Origin: Limnoraphis robusta CS-951
Lineage (GTDB): Bacteria > Cyanobacteriota > Cyanobacteriia > Cyanobacteriales > Microcoleaceae
NCBI RefSeq assembly: GCF_000972705.2
Contig: NZ_LATL02000255.1
Location: forward strand, 1-21,442
Direction: 5' to 3'
Length of the DNA: 21,442 bases
The notes below the pieces were generated by a model that worked only from the letters and a program-made list of their open reading frames with translations, did no database searches and was not told where the DNA came from. The translations under genes were made by a program, and so were the position numbers. This document shows positions 15,740 through 21,442 of the stretch, one piece after another. Each line of letters opens with the position of its first letter. The stretch's first letter is position 1.

Positions 15740-16579
15740 ATGCGATCGCAATGGGAAAATTTTCTCGTAAATTTGGGCGAATGGCACGGTTCGTTTACAG
15801 AATTTTCCAATCAAGGGGAAATCATCAAGGATACGCCCAGTATTTTGCAGTTAGAGGGGTTGAACGACAACAAAACCGTTCGTCTAACGTTGCGTCGTTT
15901 TCCGCCGAGTCCTGATGGTATCATAAAACCCCCCGTTGATGAATTAGTTCGAGAATTTCAATCTTTGGGGCGAGAGATCCTGTTTTTTGAGACTGGGGCG
16001 TTTTCTCAAGGCACAATTCAGTTGGCGCCGTTTACCAAGTCGGGGGCGGAGTTTGGGTTTATGGCGGAAAATCGCCGTTTGCGGTTAGTTGAATTGTTTG
16101 ATCCCGACGGAAACTTAGAACAACTGACGTTAATTCGAGAAAAACGCGCCAATACAGACGCCGTTGAACGTCCTCCTCTGACGGTTGAAGCGTTACTGGG
16201 AACTTGGAACGGAGAAGCAATAACACTTTATCCCGATTTACGTTCTCCTGATACGTTTTCCACTCAAATGCAGCTTCAATTAGATAATACCGGAAAACTT
16301 GCTCAAAGTTTAACGTTTGCCGATCAAACGATTTCTTCAACGGCGACAATAGACGGATCAATTCTACATTTTGATCAAGGTTCCCAACCTGTGAAAGTTT
16401 ATCTGTTACCCGATGGCGCTTCGGCAACGGTTCCCCAACAGGTTCAACTGCGTCAAGCGTTCTTTTTTGAGGCGGGATGGCTCATTCATCCAAACGAACG
16501 TCAGCGTTTAATTCGTCGTTACAATGACAAGGGAGAATGGCAAAGTTTAACGTTAGTCATTGAACGCAAAAACAATTAA
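15740..16579 (+). CDS. DUF3598 family protein, lipocalin-like
   Basis: The product is 279 residues. It opens with the family signature MRSQWENFLVNLGEWHGSF, then DTPSILQLEGLNDNKTVRLT (about 32-51), and ends with beta-rich repeats including RQAFFFEAGWLIHPNERQRL and RRYNDKGEW. DUF3598 proteins are found in cyanobacteria and plastids, and their two calycin-type barrels resemble bilin-lyase-like CpcS/CpcT folds. A role in binding a pigment or lipid is an inference, not shown. TGAGG (15728-15732) lies seven bases upstream of the ATG. The first two codons span a HIP1 octamer (GCGATCGC). It is divergent from the SAM-cleaving enzyme, and the two starts are so close that each promoter must lie in or over the neighbour. 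Confidence 0.82.
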   Translation: MRSQWENFLVNLGEWHGSFTEFSNQGEIIKDTPSILQLEGLNDNKTVRLTLRRFPPSPDGIIKPPVDELVREFQSLGREILFFETGAFSQGTIQLAPFTKSGAEFGFMAENRRLRLVELFDPDGNLEQLTLIREKRANTDAVERPPLTVEALLGTWNGEAITLYPDLRSPDTFSTQMQLQLDNTGKLAQSLTFADQTISSTATIDGSILHFDQGSQPVKVYLLPDGASATVPQQVQLRQAFFFEAGWLIHPNERQRLIRRYNDKGEWQSLTLVIERKNN

Positions 16580-16600
16580 ATAAAAATTGGCAATTTTAAC

Positions 16601-16979
16601 TATACTGTCCGGTGGGTGACGCCAAAAAGTTGGTTATATTAATCATTAAGTTATCGGTTCTCACCCACCCTACTATACTGTCCGGTGGGTGACGCCTAAT
16701 TTCACCCCTGTAGGCTGGGTGACGCCAAAAAGTTGCTAATTTCAGTAGGGTGGGTGATGCCTAATTTCACCCCTGTAGGCTGGGTGACGCCAAAAAGTTG
16801 CTAATTTCAGTAGGGTGGGTGATGCCTAATTTCACCCCTGTAGGGTGGGTGACGCCAAAAAGTTGCTAATTTCAGTAATTAAGTTATCGGTTGTCACCCA
16901 CCCTACTATACTGTCCGGTGGGTGACGCCAAAAAGTTGCTAATTTCAGTAATTAAGTTATCGGTTGTCACCCACCCTAC
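16601..16979. repeat. Nested palindromic and 65-bp tandem repeat array
   Basis: Two overlapping orders of repetition are visible. Hairpin units have arms GGTGGGTGA(C)/(G)TCACCCACC at 16611-16619 with 16661-16669, at 16840-16853 with 16893-16906 (14 bp perfect, ending GTAGG/CCTAC), and at 16917-16926 with 16966-16975. Between them, a 65-bp unit repeats three times: GCCTAATTTCACCCCTGTAG starts at 16694, 16759 and 16824, followed each time by GGTGACGCCAAAAAGTTGC. The left and right borders share TATACTGTCCGGTGGGTGAC (16601, 16674, 16907). The array fills the gap between two convergent genes and supplies the stop codon of the gene on its right. There are no unique spacers, so it is not a CRISPR array. 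Confidence 0.9.
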
Positions 16980-19900
16980 TCAACCTCAGCTATTACAACC
17001 TGATCTCGTCCTTGTTTTTTTGCTTGATAAAGAGCGTTATCTGCAACTTGGATGACTGCATCCCCGCTTATTCCATGTTGCGGAAAACAAGCCACTCCAA
17101 AAGATGCTGTAATTGTTCCCAGGCTTTGACGTTTGTTTTCAATATTAATTTGCTTGATGAATTGGCGAATTTCTTCCGCCCGTTTATAGGTAATTTCTAG
17201 AGAAGCTTCCGGTAAAATCAGCGTCATTTCTTCGCCGCCATAACGACAAGCAATATCAGAACTTCGCAAATGACTTTTTAACAGTTTCCCCACTTCTTTG
17301 AGTACCGCATCTCCGCCATCATGCCCAAAAGTATCATTAAAGCGTTTAAAATGATCAATATCAATCATGATCACACCGATACTGTGTTGATGGCGACGAG
17401 CGCGATTAATTTCTTGCTCTAAAGATTCTTCTAGGTAGCGACGATTGTATAATCCAGTTAGGGGATCACGAATACTTTGATTTTGTAGTTTCTCCCGCAG
17501 TTGCAAGTTCGTGATCGCCAGCGCCATTTGTTCGGCGACGGTACGGGCGAGTTGTCGTTTATTTTCATCTAAATGATTGCGAGAATCAGAATAGAGGTAC
17601 AGTAATCCTAGTGTTTCTCCTTGTGCCATCATCGGTAAACAGAGGGTGGCTTTTGGTGGTAAAATGCGATCGCTATGATCACAAAATAAGTCAATCTCAT
17701 CCCCATCAACCCAATGTTCTCGTCCTCGTCGCAGACACCAACAATCTTTCGGATGAAATATCGTTTCTCCGATGGGAAGGTTTCCCCAAGTGGCGACAGC
17801 TTCTAGAAAATCACGGGATGCTTTAGTGATAAAAATCCCTCCAGAACAACCCGGAAATAGGGGTTTAATCAGGGTTCTAAAGGCTTTGTAGGCTTCTTCT
17901 AAAGTCAGACAAGCTTGTAGAAAATCGTTCATCTGACTGAGTAGCAACATTTCTAGATTGCGTTGTTGAAGTTGATTCAGGCGAGATTCTAATTCATCAT
18001 TGAGTTGTTGAAGTTGCAGTTCTGATTGTTTTGTTTGGGTAATATTGCGAAACGTGACTGCAAACCCATCTTCTAATTTAACCGCAATATTCATAAACCA
18101 ACATTTGATCCCTTCGTGTTCATAGTAAAATTCATTTTCTTGAGGTTCTCCGGTTTCTACGACTTGAATATAGCGCTCAAAAAGTCCTTCTTCTTTGTTT
18201 ACCGGTAATTCTTCGAGCATCCGTTTTCCTAATAATTCTGTTTCGCTTCGTCCTATGATTTCACAAGCCGAGGGATTAATTAATAGCCATTCAAAATCAA
18301 TAATTTTTCCGGTTTCATCTCGAACTGATTTAAATGCCATAATTCCATCTAGAGAACTATTGAGAACCCCAGCTAGCAACATTTGTGAGGTTTTGAGTTG
18401 CTCTCTAATTTTCACCGTTTCGGTGATGTCTCGGTTCACCCCAATGGCGGCGATAATCTTACCCTGTTCGTCTTCGAGAGGAACTACAGTCGTTTCACAA
18501 ATCCGTTGAGTTTTATCTTTCCGAATGACTGTAATTTCTCCAGACCAACGACAGTTTTTGATCATTGAGCGAATGATTTTAGCGGTCAGGGTTTTGGCTT
18601 CTTCAGGTGTGTATAAAAATTCAGCACTTTTCCCTAAAACTTCGGCTTTACTATAGCCAAACATTCTTTCAGAAGCCGGATTCCAATCAATAATAATTCC
18701 TTCTAAATTCGTGATAATAATGCCATCGGAAATATTGGCAAACGTTAATGCTTGTCGTTTAAGTGCTTCTTCAATTTGCTTGCGTTCTGTGATATCATAG
18801 ACAACCGCATAAATCAGTTTACTTTCCAGCACAGCCGTAGAATTCCACACCAACCAGCGATAACTTCCATCTTGGCAACGATAGCGATTTTCAAAGGAGA
18901 TTACATTTATACCTTGGCTCAGTTTTTCAGCTTCTTTTAAGGTCTTTTCTCGGTCTTCTGGATGAACAAACTCTATAAAAGGTGTGGCTAAAAGTTCAGC
19001 TTGAGTATAACCTAACGTTCTTTCCCAAGCGGGATTAATCCGGGTAAAATAACCGTTAAAGTCGGCAATACAGAGTAAATTTATGGACTGAAAAAAGAAG
19101 TGATTTCGTTCTTCTTCAGCTTGCTTTCGTTCGGTGATATCGGTTTGAATACCGATATAATGCGTCACTTTTTGCCGCTCATTAATCACCGGAGAAATTG
19201 TCAACTCGTTCCAGAATAAGCTGCCATCTTTGCGATAATTTCTCAGGGTGACGTAGCAACTTTTTCCGGCAATAATTGCTTGTCGGAGTTCTTCTAAGCT
19301 GGGTTGATTTCTATCTGTTCCCTGGAGAAACCGACTGTTTTTTCCGATGACTTCTTCGCGGTTGTAGCCTGTAATCCTTTCAAAACCGGGGTTAACGTAG
19401 ATAATCGGATTATCGGCATTCGTCGCATCGGTGATCACAATTCCGTTACTACTGGCGGCTACACCCCGTTCCAGCAGTTGTAACCAATGTTGGCTTTGTT
19501 GAGATTGTGTAATATCATGGGCTACCCAAAGAACACTTTGGGATTGAACTTTCGGGGAAACACAGGCGGAAAACCAAAAGGTTCGCTCTTCTACTAACAA
19601 GCTATACTCAAACTCGAGGGTTTGTTGGGTTGTGAAAACTTGTCGAATCAACTCTAGCCACTGTTCGGACTGTTCAGAGTCATAAAATTGTTGAATTGTT
19701 TGATTGATAATTGCAGCTTTGAGACCCGATTTTTCATCAAGACGAGTGGGGATAACAGTAATATTTTTGCCTTTGGCTTCGATAATCAGAATAATCTCTG
19801 AAATCGATTCAAATACAGCCAGGGTCTCTTGGTCCCGTGCTTCTAGTCTACGATACCATAACTGCTGGCCCGTCATATCCTGTAGAGAAGTTTCAGAAGT

Positions 19901-20002
19901 TTCAGAGGTCTGTTGAGAAGTTCCGATCTGCTGCGGTGGTCGGTTGCCGCCTATGTTAGAATTGGGATCAGAGTTGATCTCCTTTTTCAGATGAGTTTTC
20001 AT
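16976..20002 (-). CDS. PAS5-GAF-GGDEF diguanylate cyclase with LOV-like PAS
   Basis: The product is 1008 residues with no membrane helix. After a polar N-terminus come a degenerate PAS (about 60-170), a LOV-like PAS (176-294), three more PAS domains (300-410, 414-534, 540-660), a coiled coil (660-690), a GAF domain (696-835, with CWCLRRGREHWVDG) and GGDEF (843-1005). The active-site motif is GGEEM (922-926), a conservative variant of GG(D/E)EF. The product-inhibition I-site RSSD (913-916) lies five residues before it. The enzyme should make c-di-GMP from two GTP and be feedback-inhibited. The LOV-like domain keeps the flavin-contact residues but has S223 where photoactive LOV domains have Cys. 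The stop codon TAG comes from the adjacent repeat array. Confidence 0.92.
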   Translation of the reverse strand: MKTHLKKEINSDPNSNIGGNRPPQQIGTSQQTSETSETSLQDMTGQQLWYRRLEARDQETLAVFESISEIILIIEAKGKNITVIPTRLDEKSGLKAAIINQTIQQFYDSEQSEQWLELIRQVFTTQQTLEFEYSLLVEERTFWFSACVSPKVQSQSVLWVAHDITQSQQSQHWLQLLERGVAASSNGIVITDATNADNPIIYVNPGFERITGYNREEVIGKNSRFLQGTDRNQPSLEELRQAIIAGKSCYVTLRNYRKDGSLFWNELTISPVINERQKVTHYIGIQTDITERKQAEEERNHFFFQSINLLCIADFNGYFTRINPAWERTLGYTQAELLATPFIEFVHPEDREKTLKEAEKLSQGINVISFENRYRCQDGSYRWLVWNSTAVLESKLIYAVVYDITERKQIEEALKRQALTFANISDGIIITNLEGIIIDWNPASERMFGYSKAEVLGKSAEFLYTPEEAKTLTAKIIRSMIKNCRWSGEITVIRKDKTQRICETTVVPLEDEQGKIIAAIGVNRDITETVKIREQLKTSQMLLAGVLNSSLDGIMAFKSVRDETGKIIDFEWLLINPSACEIIGRSETELLGKRMLEELPVNKEEGLFERYIQVVETGEPQENEFYYEHEGIKCWFMNIAVKLEDGFAVTFRNITQTKQSELQLQQLNDELESRLNQLQQRNLEMLLLSQMNDFLQACLTLEEAYKAFRTLIKPLFPGCSGGIFITKASRDFLEAVATWGNLPIGETIFHPKDCWCLRRGREHWVDGDEIDLFCDHSDRILPPKATLCLPMMAQGETLGLLYLYSDSRNHLDENKRQLARTVAEQMALAITNLQLREKLQNQSIRDPLTGLYNRRYLEESLEQEINRARRHQHSIGVIMIDIDHFKRFNDTFGHDGGDAVLKEVGKLLKSHLRSSDIACRYGGEEMTLILPEASLEITYKRAEEIRQFIKQINIENKRQSLGTITASFGVACFPQHGISGDAVIQVADNALYQAKKQGRDQVVIAEVE

Positions 20003-20230
20003 AGGGGTTAATTTGGATTAAAATTAGTTCAATACAACTTTTCCTCACCAGGTTTAGAACAATTTTTAACAGTATTGTATTTTTTTGAGGCTAGTAGATG
20101 TGAGCGCTTTTCTATTGATCCTTGAAAATTAGACATTTTTTGGAGTTCCCCGCGAGCTTGATGAACCGTTTATTGATTGTATTTTTTATTTCTATTATAA
20201 TCGAAATTGCCTATTTTTGTCAATGTTTTT

Positions 20231-20821
20231 TTATTTTGTAAATTCTTTTAAAGAACAGTTACGAACCCAAGCTTTATTGAGTAAATTTTTGTATTCTCTA
20301 TGACTAATAATATAAGCTCCAAACCGATCCAAATGAGGATTATTCATCTGAGCATCAAACAACACAAAATTACGTTCTCGTAAGCGTTCAACCAGCTTCA
20401 CCATTGCTACTTTTGACCCTTCGGGAATGCGATAAAACATCGACTCTCCAATAAAAGCCCCGCCAATGACCAGCCCTAAAATTCCGCCAGCGAGTTGATC
20501 ACCTTGCCAAGTTTCAAAACTATAAGCATACCCCGCCCGATATAAAGCGTAATAAATCGATTTTAGTTCAGAAGAAATCCAAGTCGTTTCTCGGTTCGCA
20601 CATCCTTCAACAACAGCATTAAAATCACGATTAACCGCAACACTAAAACGATTTTGATTAATCACTCTTTGTAGCGATCGCGGATAGCGAAAACGTTCAT
20701 CAAGAGGAATCAATGCTCTTTGACGAGAAGTATACCATCCCAAATTCTGATCATCCTCATCTGCCATGAGAAAGTAGCCTTGAGCATAACCCTGAATAAT
20801 TGCCGCGACATCGTATTGCAT
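20231..20821 (-). CDS. aat: Leucyl/phenylalanyl-tRNA-protein transferase
   Basis: The product is 196 residues, the usual size for cyanobacterial Aat. It moves Leu, Phe or Met from aminoacyl-tRNA onto proteins with N-terminal Arg or Lys, which marks them for ClpS/ClpP degradation (N-end rule); it acts in the cytosol. Family motifs in order: [12 protein letters not shown] (8-19), [20 protein letters not shown] (79-85), [18 protein letters not shown] (99-116), [12 protein letters not shown] (119-130), and [15 protein letters not shown] (154-168). The start ATG is well placed at the first conserved helix. It has no operon partner on its strand; the unknown gene at 20877 is divergent with a 55-bp gap. 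Confidence 0.93.
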   Translation of the reverse strand: MQYDVAAIIQGYAQGYFLMADEDDQNLGWYTSRQRALIPLDERFRYPRSLQRVINQNRFSVAVNRDFNAVVEGCANRETTWISSELKSIYYALYRAGYAYSFETWQGDQLAGGILGLVIGGAFIGESMFYRIPEGSKVAMVKLVERLRERNFVLFDAQMNNPHLDRFGAYIISHREYKNLLNKAWVRNCSLKEFTK

Positions 20822-20876
20822 AATGCGATGATTTTGATATATTAAATGAGTAGTCTATGTCGATCTAAAGTAGCCG

Positions 20877-21296
20877 ATGCTAGCCTTTGATTCCTGTCCC
20901 TCCCTGGAAAACACCCTTGAAAGATTGATCAATAAAACCGAAAAGAATTGGGGCTATTTACAAATTTACAAGAGAACGGATTTTTATGCCATTAATATTT
21001 TAGGTAAAACCGAGAATATTCTCAAGTTCAAAAGTAGTGAATCCACCCACTCTTACCGTCTATTTTGGTACAAACGCCCCGAACCTTCGGTATTTGTCCA
21101 GTCGAAAACAACAAAGACTTACAACCGTTTGACTCGCACCTATGATAAGTCAAAAAGTTATCAAGTGTGTTTCAAACAAGAAGCCAACGCGATTGAGTCT
21201 TCGATTAACCAACGATTTGCCGATCTCGTCAAAAAGAAAATCTTGCAATCCTACGAGTCGGGTAACGCACCAGCGATCGCCATTGTACGCCATTGA
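20877..21296 (+). CDS. Unknown protein, C-terminus at a transposon border
   Basis: The product is 139 residues, basic, with no signal peptide or membrane helix, and I do not recognise a family. It begins with an amphipathic helix (LENTLERLINKTEKNWGYL), then alternating polar strands (YKRTDFYAINILGKTENILKF and YRLFWYKRP). A Lys/Thr-rich turn follows (KTTKTYNRLTRTYDKSKSY), and a long C-terminal helix contains the region around NQRFADLVKKKILQSY. The stop TGA (21294-21296) coincides with the predicted right end of an IS200/IS605 element. The original protein may therefore have been longer and lost its tail. The ending AIAIVRH could also be natural, since no remnant lies within the window to compare. 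It is divergent from aat. Confidence 0.6.
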   Translation: MLAFDSCPSLENTLERLINKTEKNWGYLQIYKRTDFYAINILGKTENILKFKSSESTHSYRLFWYKRPEPSVFVQSKTTKTYNRLTRTYDKSKSYQVCFKQEANAIESSINQRFADLVKKKILQSYESGNAPAIAIVRH

Positions 21297-21442
21297 CATC
21301 CTCTCCGTCGTAAACAACGGAGATTCCAAACATCACTGTTTGGGTTTCCTCTTTCGTTGAGTTGACTTACAAGGGTTGGGTTTCCCCGTCCAAGCAGAGG
21401 TCAGTCTCTCGGGAGGCGTTAATTTCCATCTGCCCGACGGTA
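21293..21442 (-). mobile_element. Right end of an IS200/IS605-type (TnpB) element
   Basis: Read on the minus strand, the coding end of a TnpB-like protein is followed by a subterminal hairpin and a short tail. The hairpin at 21303-21322 is CTCCGTTG-TTTA-CGACGGAG with one G-T pair. The tail GAGGATGTCAA ends in TCAA at 21293-21296. IS608-type elements cleave their right end after TCAA just outside such a hairpin, without target duplication. The left end lies beyond the window. The sequence CATCCTCTCCGTCGT is familiar to me from 3' flanks of cyanobacterial tnpB genes. Confidence 0.7.
21367..21442 (-). CDS. TnpB-family protein, C-terminal fragment at window edge
   Basis: Only the last 24 residues are in the window (VGQMEINASRETDLCLDGETQPL and stop). 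VGQMEINAS followed by a glycine/polar tail is typical of the end of cyanobacterial TnpB (RNA-guided nuclease of IS200/IS605 elements). The neighbouring frame then reads KSTQRKRKPKQ before a TGA at 21333-21335. That is itself the usual basic tail of these proteins, so a one-base frameshift near 21370 may have shortened the protein by about 11 residues. The catalytic RuvC and zinc-ribbon parts are outside the window, so activity cannot be judged. Confidence 0.65.
   Translation of the reverse strand, partial: TVGQMEINASRETDLCLDGETQPL

Noticed and set aside
15709..15810. 34-residue N-terminal extension of the SAM-cleaving enzyme
   Set aside because: The family begins at the internal Met (15708). 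The extension is antisense to the start of the DUF3598 gene and shows no similarity.
16059..16427. 122-codon minus-strand frame inside the DUF3598 gene
   Set aside because: It is entirely antisense to a well-supported gene and has no recognisable motif.
16601..16979. CRISPR-like array
   Set aside because: The 65-bp units are tandem copies with no unique spacers, the palindromes have long loops, and no cas genes are near.

Overview
The window looks like chromosomal DNA of a filamentous, Oscillatoriales-type cyanobacterium (Planktothrix/Lyngbya/Microcoleus-like; genus not determinable from the sequence alone). The grounds are a moderately AT-rich composition, repeated HIP1 octamers (GCGATCGC) inside genes, and a set of families that are mostly or typically cyanobacterial: XisH/XisI, DUF4278, DUF3598, PIEQF-type Ser/Thr kinases and multi-PAS GGDEF sensors.

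Layout from left to right. (1) 134-1486, minus: a membrane protein whose reading frame is split by one in-frame TAA; the downstream 109 codons still encode a recognisable cyanobacterial C-terminal domain. (2) 1712-2665, minus: a PLP-dependent threonine dehydratase/serine racemase, divergent from a membrane-anchored DUF411 protein (2948-3481, plus). (3) 3582-3812, minus: a small exported protein, then a gene-poor stretch with simple repeats and a 13-bp inverted repeat, then a DUF4278 protein (4478-4873, minus). (4) 5078-8251, plus: a 1057-residue fusion of an MFS/nucleotide-translocase-like membrane domain, HEAT repeats and a cyclic-nucleotide-binding domain. It is followed by a short remnant of an EAL (c-di-GMP phosphodiesterase) gene. 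(5) 8377-13331, minus: a signalling block of a membrane-anchored Ser/Thr kinase, a hybrid histidine kinase with an ethylene-receptor-type membrane domain, and a receiver-histidine kinase that overlaps it by 4 bp. (6) 13478-14229, plus: an overlapping xisH-xisI pair with no recombinase nearby. (7) 14248-14652, minus: a secreted Cys-containing protein, then an S-adenosylmethionine hydroxide adenosyltransferase (DUF62), divergent from a DUF3598 lipocalin-like protein. (8) 16601-16979: an array of nested inverted and 65-bp direct repeats that runs into the stop codon of the next gene. (9) 16976-20002, minus: a 1008-residue PAS5-GAF-GGDEF protein containing a LOV-like domain with serine in place of the photoactive cysteine. 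(10) 20231-20821, minus: leucyl/phenylalanyl-tRNA-protein transferase (aat). (11) 20877-21296, plus: an unknown protein that ends exactly at the predicted right end of an IS200/IS605-type element, whose tnpB gene enters from the right edge.

The main functional theme is sensing and second messengers: a candidate ethylene/light-type receptor kinase, a Ser/Thr kinase, a receiver-kinase, a cNMP-binding transporter-like protein, a diguanylate cyclase with a LOV-like domain and a decayed EAL fragment. I did not find a clearly new defence or biosynthetic system. The best leads are the Cys-to-Ser LOV cyclase, the ethylene-receptor-like kinase cluster, the in-frame stop, and the TnpB element border with its implied guide.
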